Shown here piece after piece: positions 18,403-26,453 of a stretch of 64,000 nt of DNA. Every line of letters begins with the position of its first letter. The first letter of the stretch is position 1. Below the pieces are notes generated by a model. The model saw only the letters and a list, made by a program, of their open reading frames with translations. It was not told the DNA's origin and searched no databases. The DNA is from RGIG464 sp045599585 (lineage in GTDB: Bacteria; Myxococcota_A; Bradymonadia; UBA4248), in NCBI GenBank assembly GCA_045599585.1, contig JAZRWH010000187.1:14128-78127 (forward strand), in the 5' to 3' direction. Both the position numbers and the translations under genes were made by a program.

Positions 18403-18538
18403 GGGGGAGGCGTCCCCCTGAGCGTCTATCTTCGGTGAAACTGGCATATTCAATAGCTCAGCTTCACGCGCTTTGGCCTTCGAATGGGGATATATATTGA
18501 GGAAGATACGCCGCTACCCCCTCTTCGCCTTCGGCGTG
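18403..18538 (+). repeat. Structured palindromic element, copy 3 (long loop)
   Basis: GGGGGA-GGCG-TCCCCC, then TGAGCGTC-TATCTTC and, about 75 bases on, GAAGATA-[C]-GCCGCTACCCCCTC. It ends with CGCCTTCGGCG. The long variable interior shows no ORF. Confidence 0.85.
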
Positions 18539-18564
18539 TTTGAGATGATTTAATGCGATAGGCA

Positions 18565-18966
18565 TTAGTCGTCGTTGGTCGAAGCAATGCAACCCAGGTT
18601 ATCATCACAGATCGGGAGTGATTGTGGACAAGGGATAATATTCCAGACTTGGTTTGCTGAACATTTATAGAAGGTATTTGCGACGCACATCTGCTGTCCA
18701 TTGTCACATTTGGTTGTCGACGGGGGTGGATCAGTTGAATCGGAGCGTTGGAGGCATCCGCGTTTATCATCGCAGATGGGGGCGTTGTTTTCGCAGACGA
18801 CGGTTTTCCATTCGTAGTTGCGGCAAGCGTGAAAGACGTTATCTTCGCATTTCGTTTGTCCAGGCGTACATTCTGTATCTGCGCAGGAAAAGGCCGTGAG
18901 AGCGGCTACGCATGAGAGCAGGGTAGTCAAGAAGGGGTTAAGAGAAGCAGGACGCATAAAAGACAT
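18565..18966 (-). CDS. Cysteine-rich lipoprotein with two repeats
   Basis: 133 residues. The signal peptide ends in lipobox FSC (LTAFSC, Cys28), so it is probably anchored in a membrane and exposed outside or in the periplasm. The mature part carries two similar units of about 45 residues (CTPGQTKCEDNVFHACRNYEWK..C...APICDDKRGC and CDNGQQMCVANTFYKCSANQVW..PCP..LPICDDNLGC), with many cysteines likely in disulfides. GGAG lies 5 bases before the ATG. Similar units occur in the other cysteine-rich lipoproteins of this window. Function unknown; surface adhesion or receptor roles are possible but unsupported. Confidence 0.75.
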   Translation of the reverse strand: MSFMRPASLNPFLTTLLSCVAALTAFSCADTECTPGQTKCEDNVFHACRNYEWKTVVCENNAPICDDKRGCLQRSDSTDPPPSTTKCDNGQQMCVANTFYKCSANQVWNIIPCPQSLPICDDNLGCIASTNDD

Positions 18967-19212
18967 GAGGGCTCCGTAATGAAGTCATAGGGAACACAGC
19001 GTATGTAAAAGATAAAGTATAACGAAAAGGGCAGAAAAATCGAATGCAAAGGGTGGAAAAAAGCGTGCAGGAAATTTGGCTCGCCTACATGTAAACCCTT
19101 GTAGTTAAAGGCAAAACCGAAATTAGTGCTTGCAAAATTGTCCAAAGAGAGGGTAAAGACGAATTGTTTGCTATCTATGTCGGATGGCGTAAATCATCAG
19201 GAGAAAATGGAA

Positions 19213-20199
19213 ATGGCAGAAATTTTTGACACATTGTTGTTATTGGCTCTTCCTGCGTCTGGTAAATCGGAAGTTCGTAATTTCTTGACGAACAAAGACC
19301 CGGAAGGCTTCCACATGGGCGAAACGATCCAATTGGACGACTATCCGTATGTTCATATTCAGTTAGTCATCGACGAAGCCCTGAAAGCCATGGGCGAACC
19401 CCGTATTTATCATACGGAAGATGATGGCGATGGTCGCAATGGTCCTTTTATTGATGCCTATGATTGGCCTGCCCTTATCCAGCTTTTGAATGAAGACTAT
19501 CATGAGATTCTCGTTGGCAAAGCTGAGAACCCGAAATATGCAGCGATTCGTCTTTTTGAAAGATTGGATGCTGCCGAAGTTATGGTTGGCGGTGAAGCGA
19601 AGATTGCCGCACTGAGCCCTGAAGTTCGTGCGAAACTTGAAGCTGCGATTGAAGACGAAGCGCGTGAACTTTTCAACGACAAAGTGAAGAACGTTCTTGC
19701 GTCGCGTGAAGGCAAAACGATTGTTATCGAATTTTCGCGTGGTGGCCCCGACGGCGAAAACCCCGAAAACCTCAAGAAATTCTATGGGTACCAGGGCAGC
19801 CTTCCTACGCTTTCCGACGAGCTTCTCCAGCGCGCAGCCATTCTCTATATTTGGGTAACACCCGAAGAGAGCCGCCGCAAAAACCGCGATCGTGCCATTC
19901 CTGGTGCAGACAAATCGATCCTCTTCCATGGCACACCGGAATCCGTTATGCGTCAGGACTATGGTATGGACGATATGGTTTATCTTATGGATAAATCGGA
20001 TCGTGAAAATACCCTTCATATCGAAGCACACGGCAAAACGTACTACGTTCCTGTTGCTCGCTTTGACAACCGCCGCGACCTTACGACGTTCGCTCGCAAA
20101 GACCCGAAAGATTGGAAACCCGAAGAGATTCAGGCCCTTGATGACGGCATTCGTGGTGCCGCAATCAAACTTTGGGATACATACAAATCCATGAAGTAA
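19213..20199 (+). CDS. Unrecognised P-loop protein
   Basis: About 328 residues, cytoplasmic. Near the N-terminus is a Walker A-like sequence ALPASGKSE (K18), lacking the usual first Gly, which suggests a nucleotide-binding P-loop kinase or NTPase of an unusual type. Later segments include an acidic PFIDAYDWPALIQLL region, a long helical stretch (about 120-170) and a VIEFSRGGPDGENPENLKKFYGYQ segment followed by AILYIWVTPEESRRKNRDRA. That arrangement resembles the beta-strand/lid part of P-loop kinases, with several Arg (inference). AGGAG lies 9 bases before the ATG at 19213; the ATG at 19207 would be too close. It is monocistronic, ending in a strong terminator. I do not recognise a family name. 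Confidence 0.7.
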   Translation: MAEIFDTLLLLALPASGKSEVRNFLTNKDPEGFHMGETIQLDDYPYVHIQLVIDEALKAMGEPRIYHTEDDGDGRNGPFIDAYDWPALIQLLNEDYHEILVGKAENPKYAAIRLFERLDAAEVMVGGEAKIAALSPEVRAKLEAAIEDEARELFNDKVKNVLASREGKTIVIEFSRGGPDGENPENLKKFYGYQGSLPTLSDELLQRAAILYIWVTPEESRRKNRDRAIPGADKSILFHGTPESVMRQDYGMDDMVYLMDKSDRENTLHIEAHGKTYYVPVARFDNRRDLTTFARKDPKDWKPEEIQALDDGIRGAAIKLWDTYKSMK

Positions 20200-20221
20200 T
20201 TTTGGCGTGATCTAAGCGTGT

Positions 20222-20254
20222 AAAGCCCTGTACCTCGTGTGCAGGGCTTTTTTT
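20222..20254 (+). terminator. Rho-independent terminator
   Basis: AAAGCCCTG / CAGGGCTTT stem with an 11-base loop and a T-run, 23 bases after the P-loop gene. Confidence 0.85.
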
Positions 20255-20298
20255 GTGCTTCTATTAGAAGACTTTTGTACGATTAATAGTCTTATTGT

Positions 20299-20327
20299 TT
20301 GCAGATAAATAAAAATCACCCTATAAT
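20299..20327 (+). promoter_or_regulatory. Sigma70-type promoter
   Basis: TTGCAG, a 17-base spacer, and a perfect TATAAT (20322-20327), about 50 bases before the next start codon. Confidence 0.5.
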
Positions 20328-20379
20328 GAGGTATGTTTGGACTTTGTTCGAACAGTGAATTTTTGAATTGGAGAGTAAC

Positions 20380-21459
20380 ATGCGTAACGAACTCATTATT
20401 GCGGCTTTGGTTTCCTCGTTTTTTTTTGCGTCTCCTGCGATGGCAAAACCAAAAAAGGGTGGTTCCAGTACAACAGAAAAAGCGTTGAAGACAGCAGCAC
20501 CGGAACCAGCTCCAGAGCCGGAAGCTCCTGCGCACCCAACAGGTGTCTTTTCGGATGAACAGACCATGTTGAACAATCAGGCTGTAGAAGCAGTTAGTGC
20601 TGGCAACTACAAAAAGGCTGAGCAGCTCTTTTCGGCAATGATTCAGATTGGTGAGTTCGATATTGTTTGGTGGAACTTGGGTAACACCTTTGCCGTTCAA
20701 AACAAATGTATCGAAGCTCGCGAGGCATTTTCGCACGTAGATGCAGCCCCTGCAACGACGGACTATGCTCACGAAGACGTTATGGCTTTGGTCGCTGAAG
20801 ACCAGGTCGCGCTCGAACAACGCTGTAACGCTCCCATTAAGCTCGAATGTAAGACGCCTCAAATGACGATCACCATCGATGGTGGCAAAGAATTCTTCTG
20901 TTCCGGTAAAGAAATCCGTCTTACGCCCGGCGCCCACTCGCTCTACGCTCAGACCTCTTTTGGTTTCTCTCAGCTCCGTGTTGATGCCGTCGCAAACCAA
21001 ACTGTTTCCGTCCCCGTCGAAGTCATCAACTACGAAGAAATCGCTGCAAACGGCGGTCTTACGGCTGAAGAAAAAGCACATCGTTCGATGATCTTTAAAG
21101 CCGTTGGTTGGTCGCTCTTCGGCGTCGGTGTCGGTGTTGCTGCTGGTGGTGGCGCACTCCTCGGCGTTTCCTACTTTGATTACCAGGATCAGGCTAAAGC
21201 TCAGCGCGATAGCGGCGATGCCGGTGAACTCTACGAAAAAACTAAATCGTCCTATGACGATACGACGACAAAAATGAATATCAGCTACGGTCTTATCGCC
21301 GGCGGTAGCGCTCTCGTCGTTGCGGGTGCAACGTTGCTCATCATCGACGCTCTGAAATATTCAGACAATAGCTCGGATGAAACGACTGCTACGCGCATTA
21401 TTCCGCAGCCTTATATCTCCAAAGATGGCGCAGGTATGGGACTCACCTTTGAGTTTTAA
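20380..21459 (+). CDS. Exported TPR / PEGA-like protein with two C-terminal membrane segments
   Basis: 359 residues. A signal peptide (MRNELIIAALVSSFFFASPAMA) is followed by a Pro/Ala-rich linker. A TPR-like pair comes next (about 65-150, NNQAVEAVSAGNYKKAEQLFSAMI ... WWNLGNTFAVQNKC). A PEGA-like beta domain follows (about 160-215, MTITIDGGKEFFCSGKEIRLTPGAHSLYAQ). Two Gly-rich hydrophobic segments (about 238-265 and 305-327) could insert in the inner membrane. The combination is common among uncharacterised myxobacterial envelope proteins (recalled, not checked). GGAG lies about 6 bases before the ATG at 20380. It is flanked by its own promoter and terminator. Confidence 0.75.
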   Translation: MRNELIIAALVSSFFFASPAMAKPKKGGSSTTEKALKTAAPEPAPEPEAPAHPTGVFSDEQTMLNNQAVEAVSAGNYKKAEQLFSAMIQIGEFDIVWWNLGNTFAVQNKCIEAREAFSHVDAAPATTDYAHEDVMALVAEDQVALEQRCNAPIKLECKTPQMTITIDGGKEFFCSGKEIRLTPGAHSLYAQTSFGFSQLRVDAVANQTVSVPVEVINYEEIAANGGLTAEEKAHRSMIFKAVGWSLFGVGVGVAAGGGALLGVSYFDYQDQAKAQRDSGDAGELYEKTKSSYDDTTTKMNISYGLIAGGSALVVAGATLLIIDALKYSDNSSDETTATRIIPQPYISKDGAGMGLTFEF

Positions 21460-21484
21460 ACCTCGCAACGCATAAAATTCCTTT

Positions 21485-21520
21485 AAACGGCGAACTTTTT
21501 GATTAAAGTTCGCCGTTTTT
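21485..21520 (+). terminator. Rho-independent terminator
   Basis: AAACGGCGAACTTT pairs with AAAGTTCGCCGTTT and runs into T5, 26 bases after the stop codon. Confidence 0.9.
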
Positions 21521-21532
21521 GTTTATTTTTTG

Positions 21533-21737
21533 TCGGGGAAGGTATCCCCCTGCGCGTCCAGAACGCGCGCACTGCTTCGTCTGCCTATCGCGTTCGTGCG
21601 TATTGAACGCGCAACGCATGTGCGCGTGAGAAGCACGAACGTCGGCGCGTATCGCACGAAGGGCGATAGCGACGACCCTCAAAATAAAAAAGAAAAAAGC
21701 GCGCTTTTCTTGGCCGCTCCCCCCTCTGCGGGGACTT
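21533..21737 (+). repeat. Structured palindromic element, copy 4 (degenerate, nested)
   Basis: It starts GGGGA-AGGTA-TCCCC and ends GCCGCTCCCCCCTCT. Inside, CGC-[G]-TATCGC / GCGATA-GCG is a bulged hairpin of the same design, and a GCGCGTTCAA..-type palindrome surrounds it. It is more diverged than the other copies. Confidence 0.6.
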
Positions 21738-21775
21738 AATCGCCCCCGCAACGCCCCCAGATTGAGGTGAAATAA

Positions 21776-22780
21776 GTGCGTCAGCAAAATCCTTTTTTTC
21801 ACGCAAATGAAGATGGAACGTGGCAGTGTGATCTTTGCCCAAACGCTTGTCGCCTTCGGGATGGACAACTTGGCGCCTGTCGCGTCAGAGTCGGCCGTCT
21901 GCATGGCATTGAGTCGCTCGTCTATGGTGAACCCGTCGCCACGCACGTAGATCCCATCGAAAAAAAGCCACTTAACCACTATTTTCCAGGCGAAAGGATC
22001 TTTTCACTCGGCACGTTGGGGTGCAATCTTCGCTGTCGAGGCTGCCAGAATGACAGTCTTTCGCGCGGTACTTATATTGAAGGTAGCGAGAAAATCGCGC
22101 CAGAACGGGTGGTTCAGGCTGCTTTGCGTTCAGGCTGCCGTATGATCGCCTATACGTATAATGAACCGATTGTTTGGGCTGAGTATGCGATGGATATTGC
22201 TGCGGCGGCTCATGCAGCAAAGATGCGCAATGTCCTCGTTTCGGCAGCTTATATTCAACCGGATGCCTTGCAGCGTTTTATAGAGCCGTTTGATGCAGCG
22301 AATATCGATCTCAAAGGCTTTAGTGAGGCGTTTTATCGAGATTGGGCCGGAGGAAGACTCGGCGATGTCCTGTGTGCGCTCGAGGTAATGCATCGCAAGC
22401 CAGGTTTTTGGCTTGAAATCACGACGTTGGTTATCCCGGGGATCAACGATTCGGACGCGATGCTCGAAGCCGAATTTGATTGGATCGTATCGCATTTGGG
22501 CGTCGATGTTCCGCTGCATTTGAGTGCGTTTCATCCGGCTTGTGAGGCGTTGGAGATCGGGTGCACGCCACTTCAAACGCTCGTGCATGCAGCAGAACTT
22601 GCTAATCGCGCCGGTATTCGCTTTGTCTATCTCGGAAATGTTCGTTGCAATGCCGATACGACGTGCCCAGCATGCGGAACGACGCTCGTGTCGCGGGAAG
22701 GGTATCGAGTGTCGATCCAGGCTTTGCGTGAAGGAAAATGTAACCGGTGCGGTACGGATATTCCAGGAATTTGGCAGTGA
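21776..22780 (+). CDS. amrS: AmmeMemoRadiSam system radical SAM enzyme
   Basis: 334 residues. The radical SAM cluster motif C83-x3-C87-x2-C90 is in GTLGCNLRCRGCQN. N-terminal cysteines (CDLCPNACRLRDGQLGACRVR) match the AmrS/PflA-like pattern. Next come YTYNEPIVWAEY, VSAAYIQPDAL and LKGFSEAFYR. A C-terminal zinc-ribbon-like CPACGTT ... CNRCGTDIPGIW closes the protein. AmrS acts with AmrA and AmrB in a conserved modification of unknown substrate; neither partner is in this window. The start is GTG at 21776 with GAGGTGA about 5 bases upstream. It follows the degenerate palindromic repeat and precedes the large lipoprotein. Confidence 0.88.
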   Translation: MRQQNPFFHANEDGTWQCDLCPNACRLRDGQLGACRVRVGRLHGIESLVYGEPVATHVDPIEKKPLNHYFPGERIFSLGTLGCNLRCRGCQNDSLSRGTYIEGSEKIAPERVVQAALRSGCRMIAYTYNEPIVWAEYAMDIAAAAHAAKMRNVLVSAAYIQPDALQRFIEPFDAANIDLKGFSEAFYRDWAGGRLGDVLCALEVMHRKPGFWLEITTLVIPGINDSDAMLEAEFDWIVSHLGVDVPLHLSAFHPACEALEIGCTPLQTLVHAAELANRAGIRFVYLGNVRCNADTTCPACGTTLVSREGYRVSIQALREGKCNRCGTDIPGIWQ

Positions 22781-22867
22781 GTTTTTTTTGGTCAATTTTA
22801 AAGAGATTTTGCCCATTTTAGCTGATAAAAGCGCATTCGGCAGAACGTTTTTTGACAGGAGCGCGAT

Positions 22868-25471
22868 ATGAAACAGAGTAAAATGCGAAATTGTGTGTGG
22901 TTGGCAGTTTTAAGCAGTGCCATGGTGTTTGGATGTGCCGGATCGGATTGCATGGATGAAACGTGTGATGCGGATTTTGGATACGATTTTTCAGTTAACC
23001 GAGCACCACTTGCGGCCAAGTGTTCGATTTATGTTTCGGGCTATGGCGCCGTTGATATCGAAACGGACTACGTGCCGAATGTGACAGCGTGTGAAAGTGG
23101 CGACGTTGGAACTGCTGCGCTCCAGGCACAGGCCATATCAGCGCGAACATTTGCCTACTACAAGTTGAACAATGGCGCAGGCACATCTGCAAATCCCGTG
23201 AAAAATAGTGAAGACGATCAGGTCTATAAATGCAGCTATACAAAAGCAGCAGCTAAACACTTTGATGCTACGAATGCGACCTCTGGTGTGGTTTTGACGT
23301 ATAGCAACAAACCGATCTGCGCATTTTTCGTTGCTGGCTGTACGAAAGACTTTCTCAATGCGGACTGCAAATACAATGGTTCTTCTGCGTGTAAAGCCAG
23401 TACGCAAAAATACGTTACTTACAACTACGGCAAAACAGGTACTGGCGTTACGCAGACGACACTTGGCTGGGTAAATGCAGGTAACACGGCAAACCGAGGC
23501 TGTTTGTCGCAGAATGGCGCAAGTTGCTTGTCGAATGCAGGCAAGGATTACAAGTACATCTTACAGTATTTTTATGGCTCGGACATTGGTTTTACGCAGG
23601 CAGAAGGCTCTTGTGTGGCAGCGAAGACGTGCGATACGAAGATCGCTGCTAGCGGCGGTATGATCGATGACTCGGACAATTGCTTCACCCGTTCGTCCTC
23701 AACAGCGTGGTACGAGCTTTCAAAAGGCTATGGTGACCATTTGTACTACACGTATGTTTGGGATAAAGCGGCTGAAGTCGTGGGTACTTGGAAACTTAAT
23801 ATGGCTAGCGCCGGCACGTACAAGGTTGAAGCCTATATCCAGAGCAGCGTGACGCCGTTGAGCGAAAAAGCTCCGTACGTCGTGCGCGCAAAAGGCGTTG
23901 AAACAAAGAAGACGATTAATCTCAGCGGTAAGAGCGGTTGGGTAGAAATCGGAACGTTTGCCTTTGCTGCAGGTTCAGATCAGTACGTCAAGCTTTCGGA
24001 CGCTTCGGGGGAACCTTATACCGATAAGAATGGCAAGCGCATCGTTTTTGACGCGATCAGATTGACACCCGCTTCGACGTGTACGGATGCTTGCACGAAT
24101 GGAGCAAAAGAGTGTTCGGGCAATGGATATCGTACGTGTTCGAAGGGGAGTAACGGTTGTACGTCTTGGTCAGCAGTGACGGCTTGTGGAAGTGATCAGA
24201 AGTGTTCCGGAGGCGCATGTGTTGCAGCGCAAACGTGTACAGATGCTTGTACGAACGGCGCTAAAGAGTGTTCGGGCAATGGATACCGTACGTGCTCGAA
24301 GGGGAGTAACGGTTGTACATCCTGGTCAGCAGTGACGCCCTGCGGTGACGGCAAAACGTGTACAAACAACACTTGTGTTGATGTTTGCAAGAACGAGTGC
24401 TCGAAGGGCGAAGTAGTCTGTAATGCTGCGGGCACGGGTTATAAAGCCTGCAATTCGTCTGGAGCTTGTCTCGTTTGGTCGGCAGAAGTTTCTTGTGGCG
24501 AAGGCTTTATATGCGAAGGCGGAAAGTGTCTCGAAAAGGGTGTTGCATGCGAAAATGAGTGTACGGCAGGCATGACAGAGTGCATTGGCAATGGTGTCCG
24601 TTCATGTACTAAAAATGCCGTGGGTTGCGACGTTTGGAGCGCAACCCAAACGTGCGGAGCTAACGAAACGTGTAGTGCGGGCGAATGTGTCCCCAAAACG
24701 GACGGCGGGACATATGAACCGTGGAATGGTTCTGTAGAGGCTATGCCCGAAGCATGTATCACGGAGATCGATGGCCGTCCTTCGGTCATCATAGATGACC
24801 TAGATGCATGTTTTACGCGCGCATCCTCTTCGCGTTGGTCTGAGATTTTTAGCCTCGGACACGACAATCACCTTTATTACGCCTATATCGTCAACGGAAT
24901 GCCAAGTGCTGTGGGTACGTGGCATTTGAATGTCACGTCTGCAGGTAAATATACGGTATACGCTTACGTCGACAGTGCTATTGGCGCGATTTCAAGTCAC
25001 GCGCCGTACATTATCAACGCTTCAGGCAAAATAAAGACGTACAGCATCAATCAATCTGGTCCCAGTGGTTGGTACCGCATCGATGATGTTGAGCTGACGG
25101 AGGGCAAATCTCAGTACATTCAGCTTTTGGATTCAACGAGTGAAGACCTCGGTTCTAACGCCAGCAAACGCGTCGTATTTGATGCCATTCAGGTTGTGCC
25201 TTATGGCACAGAAGTAAAAGACGCGATTGATCCTTCAAAACTTTCGCCAGATGGTTCTTACGTGGAGATTTATGATCCGGACAAAGGCGATGATGGCAAA
25301 GAGGATGGCGACTCAGATCAGTCGCCTACGAAGCGTCCCATGGGTTCGTCACAGGCAGAATCAAGCTGTAGTGCAGCCGTACGGACGAGCTCGAGCGGTA
25401 GTATTCCGTTGGCCATTCTTTTAGGAATGGGGCTTGCAGGTGTTGCTATGAGACGTCGCCGTAAGGCATAA
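22868..25471 (+). CDS. Lipoprotein with SpoIID-like domain, golvesin-like domains and MYXO-CTERM tail
   Basis: 867 residues. The signal peptide has lipobox VFGC (Cys23). Residues about 50-245 resemble SpoIID/LytB: YVPNVTACESGDVGTAALQAQAISARTFAYYKLN and later FFVAGC. There follow two golvesin-like beta domains (about 260-405 and 640-785, sharing DxxDxCFTRxSS..W, YY.Y, GTW.LN and KRIVFDAI). Between them lie four cysteine-rich units of about 45 residues (CTNGAKECSGNGYRTCSKG type), two almost identical. The last 35 residues (SSCSAAVRTSSSGSIPLA ... AMRRRRKA) form a MYXO-CTERM-like signal: Cys, membrane helix and Arg cluster. It may bind or cut cell-wall glycan at the cell surface. Combining a lipobox and a C-terminal sorting tail is odd. 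Confidence 0.85.
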   Translation: MKQSKMRNCVWLAVLSSAMVFGCAGSDCMDETCDADFGYDFSVNRAPLAAKCSIYVSGYGAVDIETDYVPNVTACESGDVGTAALQAQAISARTFAYYKLNNGAGTSANPVKNSEDDQVYKCSYTKAAAKHFDATNATSGVVLTYSNKPICAFFVAGCTKDFLNADCKYNGSSACKASTQKYVTYNYGKTGTGVTQTTLGWVNAGNTANRGCLSQNGASCLSNAGKDYKYILQYFYGSDIGFTQAEGSCVAAKTCDTKIAASGGMIDDSDNCFTRSSSTAWYELSKGYGDHLYYTYVWDKAAEVVGTWKLNMASAGTYKVEAYIQSSVTPLSEKAPYVVRAKGVETKKTINLSGKSGWVEIGTFAFAAGSDQYVKLSDASGEPYTDKNGKRIVFDAIRLTPASTCTDACTNGAKECSGNGYRTCSKGSNGCTSWSAVTACGSDQKCSGGACVAAQTCTDACTNGAKECSGNGYRTCSKGSNGCTSWSAVTPCGDGKTCTNNTCVDVCKNECSKGEVVCNAAGTGYKACNSSGACLVWSAEVSCGEGFICEGGKCLEKGVACENECTAGMTECIGNGVRSCTKNAVGCDVWSATQTCGANETCSAGECVPKTDGGTYEPWNGSVEAMPEACITEIDGRPSVIIDDLDACFTRASSSRWSEIFSLGHDNHLYYAYIVNGMPSAVGTWHLNVTSAGKYTVYAYVDSAIGAISSHAPYIINASGKIKTYSINQSGPSGWYRIDDVELTEGKSQYIQLLDSTSEDLGSNASKRVVFDAIQVVPYGTEVKDAIDPSKLSPDGSYVEIYDPDKGDDGKEDGDSDQSPTKRPMGSSQAESSCSAAVRTSSSGSIPLAILLGMGLAGVAMRRRRKA

Positions 25472-25492
25472 CCTTGGTGTAGTGAGCGTCGT

Positions 25493-25529
25493 AGCCCTAC
25501 AGGAACTTGAAAGCCTGTAGGGCTTTTTT
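25493..25529 (+). terminator. Rho-independent terminator
   Basis: AGCCCTACAGG / CCTGTAGGGCT stem and six T, after the large lipoprotein gene. Confidence 0.88.
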
Positions 25530-25590
25530 GTGCTTCGAGCGCGTCGTCGTGTCAACGGTATAAAAAAATGGAGATAACAGAAAATAAATC

Positions 25591-25619
25591 TTGACGAAGT
25601 GGGTGTATGCGCGTAGAAG
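25591..25619 (+). promoter_or_regulatory. Candidate promoter of the tRNA cluster
   Basis: TTGACG, 17-base spacer, TAGAAG, about 50 bases before the first tRNA. Confidence 0.4.
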
Positions 25620-25669
25620 CGCATCTGTCCGACGGGATGGCTCGAATAGATAAATGAGAGCTAAACGAT

Positions 25670-25744
25670 GGTGGGTGTAGCTCAGTTGGTTAGAGCGCGG
25701 GATTGTGGTTCCTGAGGTCGTGGGTTCGAAACCCACTACCCACC
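25670..25744 (+). tRNA. tRNA-His (GTG)
   Basis: Cloverleaf with the extra G(-1) paired to the discriminator C, anticodon loop ATTGTGG and T-loop GTTCGAA. CCA is not encoded. Confidence 0.93.
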
Positions 25745-25766
25745 CTTTGAAGGTCTTGTTGGACAA

Positions 25767-25840
25767 GCACCCGTAGCTCAGCTGGATAGAGCATCGGACT
25801 TCGAATCCGAGGGTCGCAGGTTCGAATCCTACCGGGTGTA
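25767..25840 (+). tRNA. tRNA-Arg (TCG)
   Basis: Acceptor GCACCCG / CGGGTGT, anticodon loop CTTCGAA between TCGGA and TCCGA. CCA is not encoded. Confidence 0.9.
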
Positions 25841-25858
25841 TATGCTGTTTTATATTGA

Positions 25859-25931
25859 GGGTGTATAGCTCAATTGGCAGAGCATCGGACTCTTAATCCG
25901 CAGGTTGAAGGTTCGATTCCTTCTACACCCA
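25859..25931 (+). tRNA. tRNA-Lys (CTT), copy 1
   Basis: Acceptor GGGTGTA / TACACCC, anticodon loop CTCTTAA. It is identical to the three other Lys copies in the cluster. Confidence 0.92.
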
Positions 25932-25946
25932 TTTAGAACAGTACTC

Positions 25947-26028
25947 GCGAAAGTGGTGAAATTGGTAGACACGCAGGATTTAGGTTCCTGTGCTTCGCGG
26001 CGTGAGGGTTCGAGTCCCTCCTTTCGCA
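25947..26028 (+). tRNA. tRNA-Leu (TAG)
   Basis: Class II tRNA with a long variable arm (TGCTTCGCGGCGT). Acceptor GCGAAAG / CTTTCGC and anticodon TAG in TTTAGGT. Confidence 0.92.
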
Positions 26029-26036
26029 GATAAAAT

Positions 26037-26109
26037 GGGTGTATAGCTCAATTGGCAGAGCATCGGACTCTTAATCCGCAGGTTGAAGGTTCGATTCCTT
26101 CTACACCCA
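26037..26109 (+). tRNA. tRNA-Lys (CTT), copy 2
   Basis: Same sequence as copy 1, 8 bases after tRNA-Leu. Confidence 0.92.
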
Positions 26110-26137
26110 CTGCTCTTTGAAAAATGATTTCCCTTAT

Positions 26138-26210
26138 GGGTGTATAGCTCAATTGGCAGAGCATCGGACTCTTAATCCGCAGGTTGAAGGTTCGATTCCT
26201 TCTACACCCA
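26138..26210 (+). tRNA. tRNA-Lys (CTT), copy 3
   Basis: Same sequence as copy 1, with an unrelated 28-base spacer before it. Confidence 0.92.
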
Positions 26211-26216
26211 TGTCAT

Positions 26217-26291
26217 GGTGGGTGTAGCTCAGTTGGTTAGAGCGCGGGATTGTGGTTCCTGAGGTCGTGGGTTCGAAACCCACTACCCACC
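26217..26291 (+). tRNA. tRNA-His (GTG), copy 2
   Basis: Same sequence as the first tRNA-His of the cluster, including G(-1). Confidence 0.92.
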
Positions 26292-26322
26292 CTTGAATTT
26301 CGGAAATTATTGCGGATCCTTC

Positions 26323-26395
26323 GGGTGTATAGCTCAATTGGCAGAGCATCGGACTCTTAATCCGCAGGTTGAAGGTTCGATTCCTTCTACACCCA
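26323..26395 (+). tRNA. tRNA-Lys (CTT), copy 4
   Basis: Same sequence as copy 1. It is the last gene of the cluster, 8 bases before the terminator. Confidence 0.92.
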
Positions 26396-26403
26396 TCTAA
26401 ATT

Positions 26404-26429
26404 AAGCACCTTAAAGGTGCTTTTTTTTT
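26404..26429 (+). terminator. Terminator of the tRNA cluster
   Basis: AAGCACCTT / AAGGTGCTT with a one-base loop and a long T-run. Confidence 0.88.
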
Positions 26430-26453
26430 ACCTAAAATATCCTATTCATCCCT

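Noticed and set aside
25670..26395. Regularly repeated sequence that might suggest a CRISPR array
   Set aside because: The repeats are complete tRNA genes with proper cloverleafs, and the spacers vary in length from 6 to 31 bases.
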